Positions 13,196-14,956 of a DNA stretch of 14,956 bases are shown here, one piece after another; within the stretch, counting starts at the first letter, position 1, and every line of letters begins with the position of its first letter. A program made the translations under genes and the position numbers. Source of the stretch: Acidaminococcus sp050873445. GTDB lineage: Bacteria; Bacillota; Negativicutes; Acidaminococcales; Acidaminococcaceae. The notes under the pieces are model-generated. The model was not told where the DNA came from, did not search any database, and saw only the letters and a list, made by a program, of their open reading frames with translations. Where the stretch lies: NCBI RefSeq assembly GCF_050873445.1, contig NZ_JBNMIU010000052.1, positions 1-14,956 of the forward strand. The letters are read 5' to 3'.

Positions 13196-14218
13196 GTGAG
13201 AAAGCCCAATGGATATGGGTCCGTCAAGCATTTAAGTGGCAACCGGCGGAGACCGTTTGTCTTTGTAATTTCGCACGAGGGGCATCAGCGCCCGATAGAG
13301 TACTTTGTAACACAAGTCGAGGCAGAAGTATTTGCCGCCGATTACAATCAGATTCACAATCGTTCCTCCCTTCCCGGCCACAAGCCGACATTTGCAGAGA
13401 TGTATACAAGATGGCTGGCCGCTCATACTGCTGATACAGAGCCATCTCAAAGTACTCTGGACGGCTACGCCAACGCTTATAAGCACTGCAGCAGTATTAC
13501 CCAGGAGTCCATGGGGACTCTGAAGTACAAGGATTACCAGTCCATCCTGGACCGGATGAGGCGGGCCGGGCTTAGCTACTCAGCCCTGAAAAAAGTCCGG
13601 AGCCTGATCAGCCTGGTCGAAAAATATGCTCTCCAGACAGAAGCCGTCGCAAAGGCATATGCTCCGCTATTGAGGATTGGTAAGAATCATCCCGTCCGCC
13701 CCCATCACTGCTTTACCCGACAGCGGATAAACCGGCTTTGGAAAGCTGTAGATCAACCCGGCGTAGATACCGTACTGATCCTGCTCTACACAGGCATGAG
13801 ATGTGGAGAGATGCTTGCCATCCGTAAGAAGGATGTGAATCTCAGACAAGGAACCATAAGGATCACTCACTCCAAGACCCAGGCAGGTATCCGTACCATA
13901 CCTATCCATCACCGTATCCTGCCGCTCATCACTGCCAGGATGCAACAGCCCGGTGATACCCTTATAGCAGATATCACCGGCCGGGCGTACACCTACGGCA
14001 GGTACAGCACTGTATGGGATAAGGTGATGGGGCTTATCGGTGGTAACCACACTACCCACGACTGCCGCCACACCGTAGCCACGCTCCTGGACAACGCCGG
14101 CGCCAATGAGACAGCAAAGCGTCGTATCCTGGGACACGCTGGAGGTGATATAACAGAGCGGGTGTACACTCATAAAGGACTAAGGCAGCTCCGGAAATGC
14201 ATTGAACTGCTGCCGTAA
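13196..14218 (+). CDS. Tyrosine recombinase, candidate tail-fibre cassette invertase
   Basis: A 340-residue site-specific recombinase with all catalytic residues: R202 (TGMRCGE), K227 (ITHSKTQAG), H288 and R291 (HDCRHT), H314 (LGHAGG) and nucleophile Y324 (ERVYTH). The N-terminal 50 residues (VRKPNGYGSVKHLSGNRRRP...) form the AP2-like arm-binding domain, then a SAM-like core-binding domain (about 64-150). The GTG at 13196 has GGAG 9 bases upstream; in-frame codons further left overlap another gene. A TATAAT at 13172-13177 may be its -10. It lies inside the leftward late region but points rightward, directly into an array of tail-fibre C-terminal segments, as Rci does beside the R64 shufflon. 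It could instead, or also, be the prophage integrase. Confidence 0.93.
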   Translation: MRKPNGYGSVKHLSGNRRRPFVFVISHEGHQRPIEYFVTQVEAEVFAADYNQIHNRSSLPGHKPTFAEMYTRWLAAHTADTEPSQSTLDGYANAYKHCSSITQESMGTLKYKDYQSILDRMRRAGLSYSALKKVRSLISLVEKYALQTEAVAKAYAPLLRIGKNHPVRPHHCFTRQRINRLWKAVDQPGVDTVLILLYTGMRCGEMLAIRKKDVNLRQGTIRITHSKTQAGIRTIPIHHRILPLITARMQQPGDTLIADITGRAYTYGRYSTVWDKVMGLIGGNHTTHDCRHTVATLLDNAGANETAKRRILGHAGGDITERVYTHKGLRQLRKCIELLP

Positions 14219-14221
14219 CAT

Positions 14222-14297
14222 GCTACTAGCGTGTTACTAGTACCCGGCAGATCCGCCCGAAGAAGCTGAGCTGATGCATACGGCGCTTGTTACTGGT
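14222..14297 (+). repeat. GYTACTRGY repeats after the recombinase gene
   Basis: GCTACTAGC (14222-14230), GTTACTAGT (14233-14241) and GTTACTGGT (14289-14297) are near-identical; the first two are spaced 11 bases, one helical turn. TACTAGTA (14235-14242) is also a perfect palindrome. They could be arm-type binding sites for the recombinase. Confidence 0.4.
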
Positions 14298-14367
14298 GAT
14301 ACTGGATTATCTGCCTGATGATAAAGCATCCATCGAGTCCTTGTGTTTTGTGGCAATCTGCAGGTAA
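14275..14367 (+). pseudogene. 3' remnant of a tail-fibre cassette
   Basis: An open stretch without a start codon ends in CFVAICR and a stop (14365-14367). This matches the end of the second complete cassette (FRWIAICR, stop at 14805-14807) in protein and DNA (ATCTGCAGGTA in both). The front part and the QWG element are missing. It looks like the last piece of an older cassette, cut off next to the recombinase gene. Confidence 0.45.
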
Positions 14368-14377
14368 ACAGTGGGGA
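14366..14377 (+). repeat. Cassette boundary element 1
   Basis: AAACAGTGGGGA, read in frame as Lys-Gln-Trp-Gly at the front of cassette 1. It is identical to the element at 14595 and shares CACAGTGGGGA-type sequence with the one at 14814; candidate recombination crossover site. Confidence 0.6.
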
Positions 14378-14596
14378 GAAAGTAAAGCCCCATCAGGCTA
14401 CTGTGCCATAGCACAATTGCCAATTTCTTGCCGTGTATTAGTTGCAATTGGTATTGGCTCGAACACTGCTTCCGATGCTAACTACTCAAAAACCGTTATG
14501 AGACTGTCAGATTTAGATACAAATCAGCAAATTTTCTTCCGGACAAGCACTGAATCATCTCCTACGGTTTTCTATGTTTTAGCTGGGTTCCAATAA
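14366..14596 (+). other. Silent tail-fibre C-terminal cassette 1
   Basis: From the boundary element the frame reads QWGESKAPSGYC, then AQLPIS, and runs 75 codons from the Gln to a TAA at 14594-14596, ending VFYVLAGFQ. There is no start codon with a ribosome site and no promoter. The pattern QWG - about 15 residues - [LF]PI[SH] - hydrophobic end is that of the C-terminal receptor-binding domain of many phage tail fibres of Gram-positive gut bacteria. It would be expressed only after joining to a tail-fibre gene body. G+C is lower than in the recombinase gene. Confidence 0.7.
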
Positions 14597-14606
14597 ACAG
14601 TGGGGA
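14595..14606 (+). repeat. Cassette boundary element 2
   Basis: AAACAGTGGGGA, identical to the first element over 12 bases although the sequence on both sides differs. It directly overlaps the end of the previous cassette's stop codon. Confidence 0.6.
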
Positions 14607-14807
14607 TCTAATACCACCAACACCAGTGGGAATTGCGTTATTGTTCTTCCCATTCATGCACAAACCATAAATGGTGTAGTCAGTGATGGTGGGAGCAATC
14701 CTGTATATTACTCTTTTTACGTGCCCAGTTTAACCATCTATGGGCGCAATAGCACTGGGGGCACTTCTTCAAATTCCTGGTTTCGCTGGATTGCTATCTG
14801 CAGGTAG
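14595..14807 (+). other. Silent tail-fibre C-terminal cassette 2
   Basis: Reads KQWGSNTTNTSGNC, then VIVLPIHAQTINGVV, and after 69 codons from the Gln ends WFRWIAICR with a TAG at 14805-14807. It uses a different reading frame from cassette 1, whose stop it abuts, so the two cannot be one gene. No start or ribosome site is present. The closing W-x-IAI-x-R motif is the usual end of short phage fibre tips. Confidence 0.7.
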
Positions 14808-14813
14808 ACGCAG

Positions 14814-14825
14814 GCACAGTGGGGA
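14814..14825 (+). repeat. Cassette boundary element 3
   Basis: GCACAGTGGGGA, sharing the 10-base core ACAGTGGGGA with the other two elements, read in frame as Ala-Gln-Trp-Gly. Confidence 0.55.
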
Positions 14826-14956
14826 AAGCCTGATAAAGGCGAATCTAGATATACAATACTATTCCCTATTTCATTCAGTACAGTTTACCAATTACTAGCC
14901 AGCACCGATGCTCCACCTGATGCCCCATTTGATTTAATCGGAACTTGTGAAATTCA
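14814..14956 (+). other. Silent tail-fibre C-terminal cassette 3 (cut by window end)
   Basis: Reads AQWGKPDKGESRYTILFPIS followed by FSTVYQLLASTDAPPDAP and stays open to the last base. YTILFPISFSTVYQLLAS is a textbook tail-fibre tip motif, the clearest of the three. It has no start signal. Spacing from the previous stop is 6 bases, so the array is tightly packed and continues to the right. Confidence 0.7.

Larger units (their letters stand above)
7940..14956. mobile_element. Prophage, one end (accessory, lysis and tail-fibre regions)
   Basis: The stretch contains a GH25 endolysin, holin-like proteins, a Rha regulator, an AP2-domain protein, several small HTH/RHH regulators, a tyrosine recombinase and tail-fibre C-terminal segments. 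Lysis and late genes run leftward, so structural genes should lie to the right of the window. The left limit is approximate, set by the end of the secG control region. Confidence 0.85.

Noticed and set aside
13667..14173. Minus-strand frame of 168 codons inside the recombinase gene
   Set aside because: The other strand encodes all catalytic residues of a tyrosine recombinase; this frame has no ribosome site.
14318..14596. Independent 92-codon gene starting at an ATG near 14318
   Set aside because: No ribosome site lies before the ATG, and the frame crosses the boundary element into a cassette whose natural start is the QWG junction.
14366..14956. Diversity-generating retroelement variable repeats
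   Set aside because: No reverse transcriptase or template repeat is seen, and the segments differ along their whole length, not only at adenines; cassette exchange fits better.

Overview
The window looks like the chromosome of a Gram-positive-lineage bacterium (Bacillota). The evidence is the ctsR-radA pair and the order secG - carboxylesterase - rnr - smpB, which is typical of that phylum. The fairly high G+C content and the style of the phage genes would suit a gut Negativicutes such as the Acidaminococcaceae; that finer placement is inference only.

Left third (1-7831), core genome. On the minus strand ctsR is followed directly by radA, without the usual mcsA, mcsB and clpC between them. 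A second minus-strand group runs secG, then an Est30-type carboxylesterase, a hotdog thioesterase, rnr and smpB. The last four are tightly coupled by overlaps or very short gaps and cover protein export, RNA turnover and ribosome rescue. Between these groups lies an AT-rich plus-strand island (about 2120-3150) with its own strong promoter, a hairpin that looks like a transcription attenuator, a GNAT acetyltransferase and a small EamA-type membrane protein. It is probably acquired DNA.

Right half (about 7900 to the end), part of a prophage. Next to secG lies an accessory block of small genes under two strong phage-type promoters: a 40-residue basic membrane microprotein, a 47-residue membrane protein, a small HTH protein, then an acidic 126-residue protein, a Cro-like HTH protein and an AP2-domain DNA-binding protein. 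The acidic/HTH pair and its palindrome-in-promoter control resemble anti-CRISPR (acr-aca) loci. Divergent from this block is a ribbon-helix-helix regulator with its own inverted-repeat operator, followed by a Rha-type regulator. The minus-strand lysis end follows: a likely tail-fibre-associated protein, a zinc-ribbon protein, two holin-like proteins, a GH25 lysozyme and a small membrane protein.

The most interesting part is the right end (13196-14956). A complete plus-strand tyrosine recombinase sits inside the minus-strand late region and is followed at once by at least three tandem, promoterless segments. Each begins with the same short DNA element (ACAGTGGGGA, encoding Gln-Trp-Gly) and reads as an alternative C-terminal domain of a phage tail fibre, and the two complete ones end in their own stop codons. 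The segments face opposite to the late genes. This is what a shufflon-like inversion system would need to swap the receptor-binding tip of a tail-fibre gene lying just beyond the right edge. That gene is not visible here, so the mechanism is inferred.
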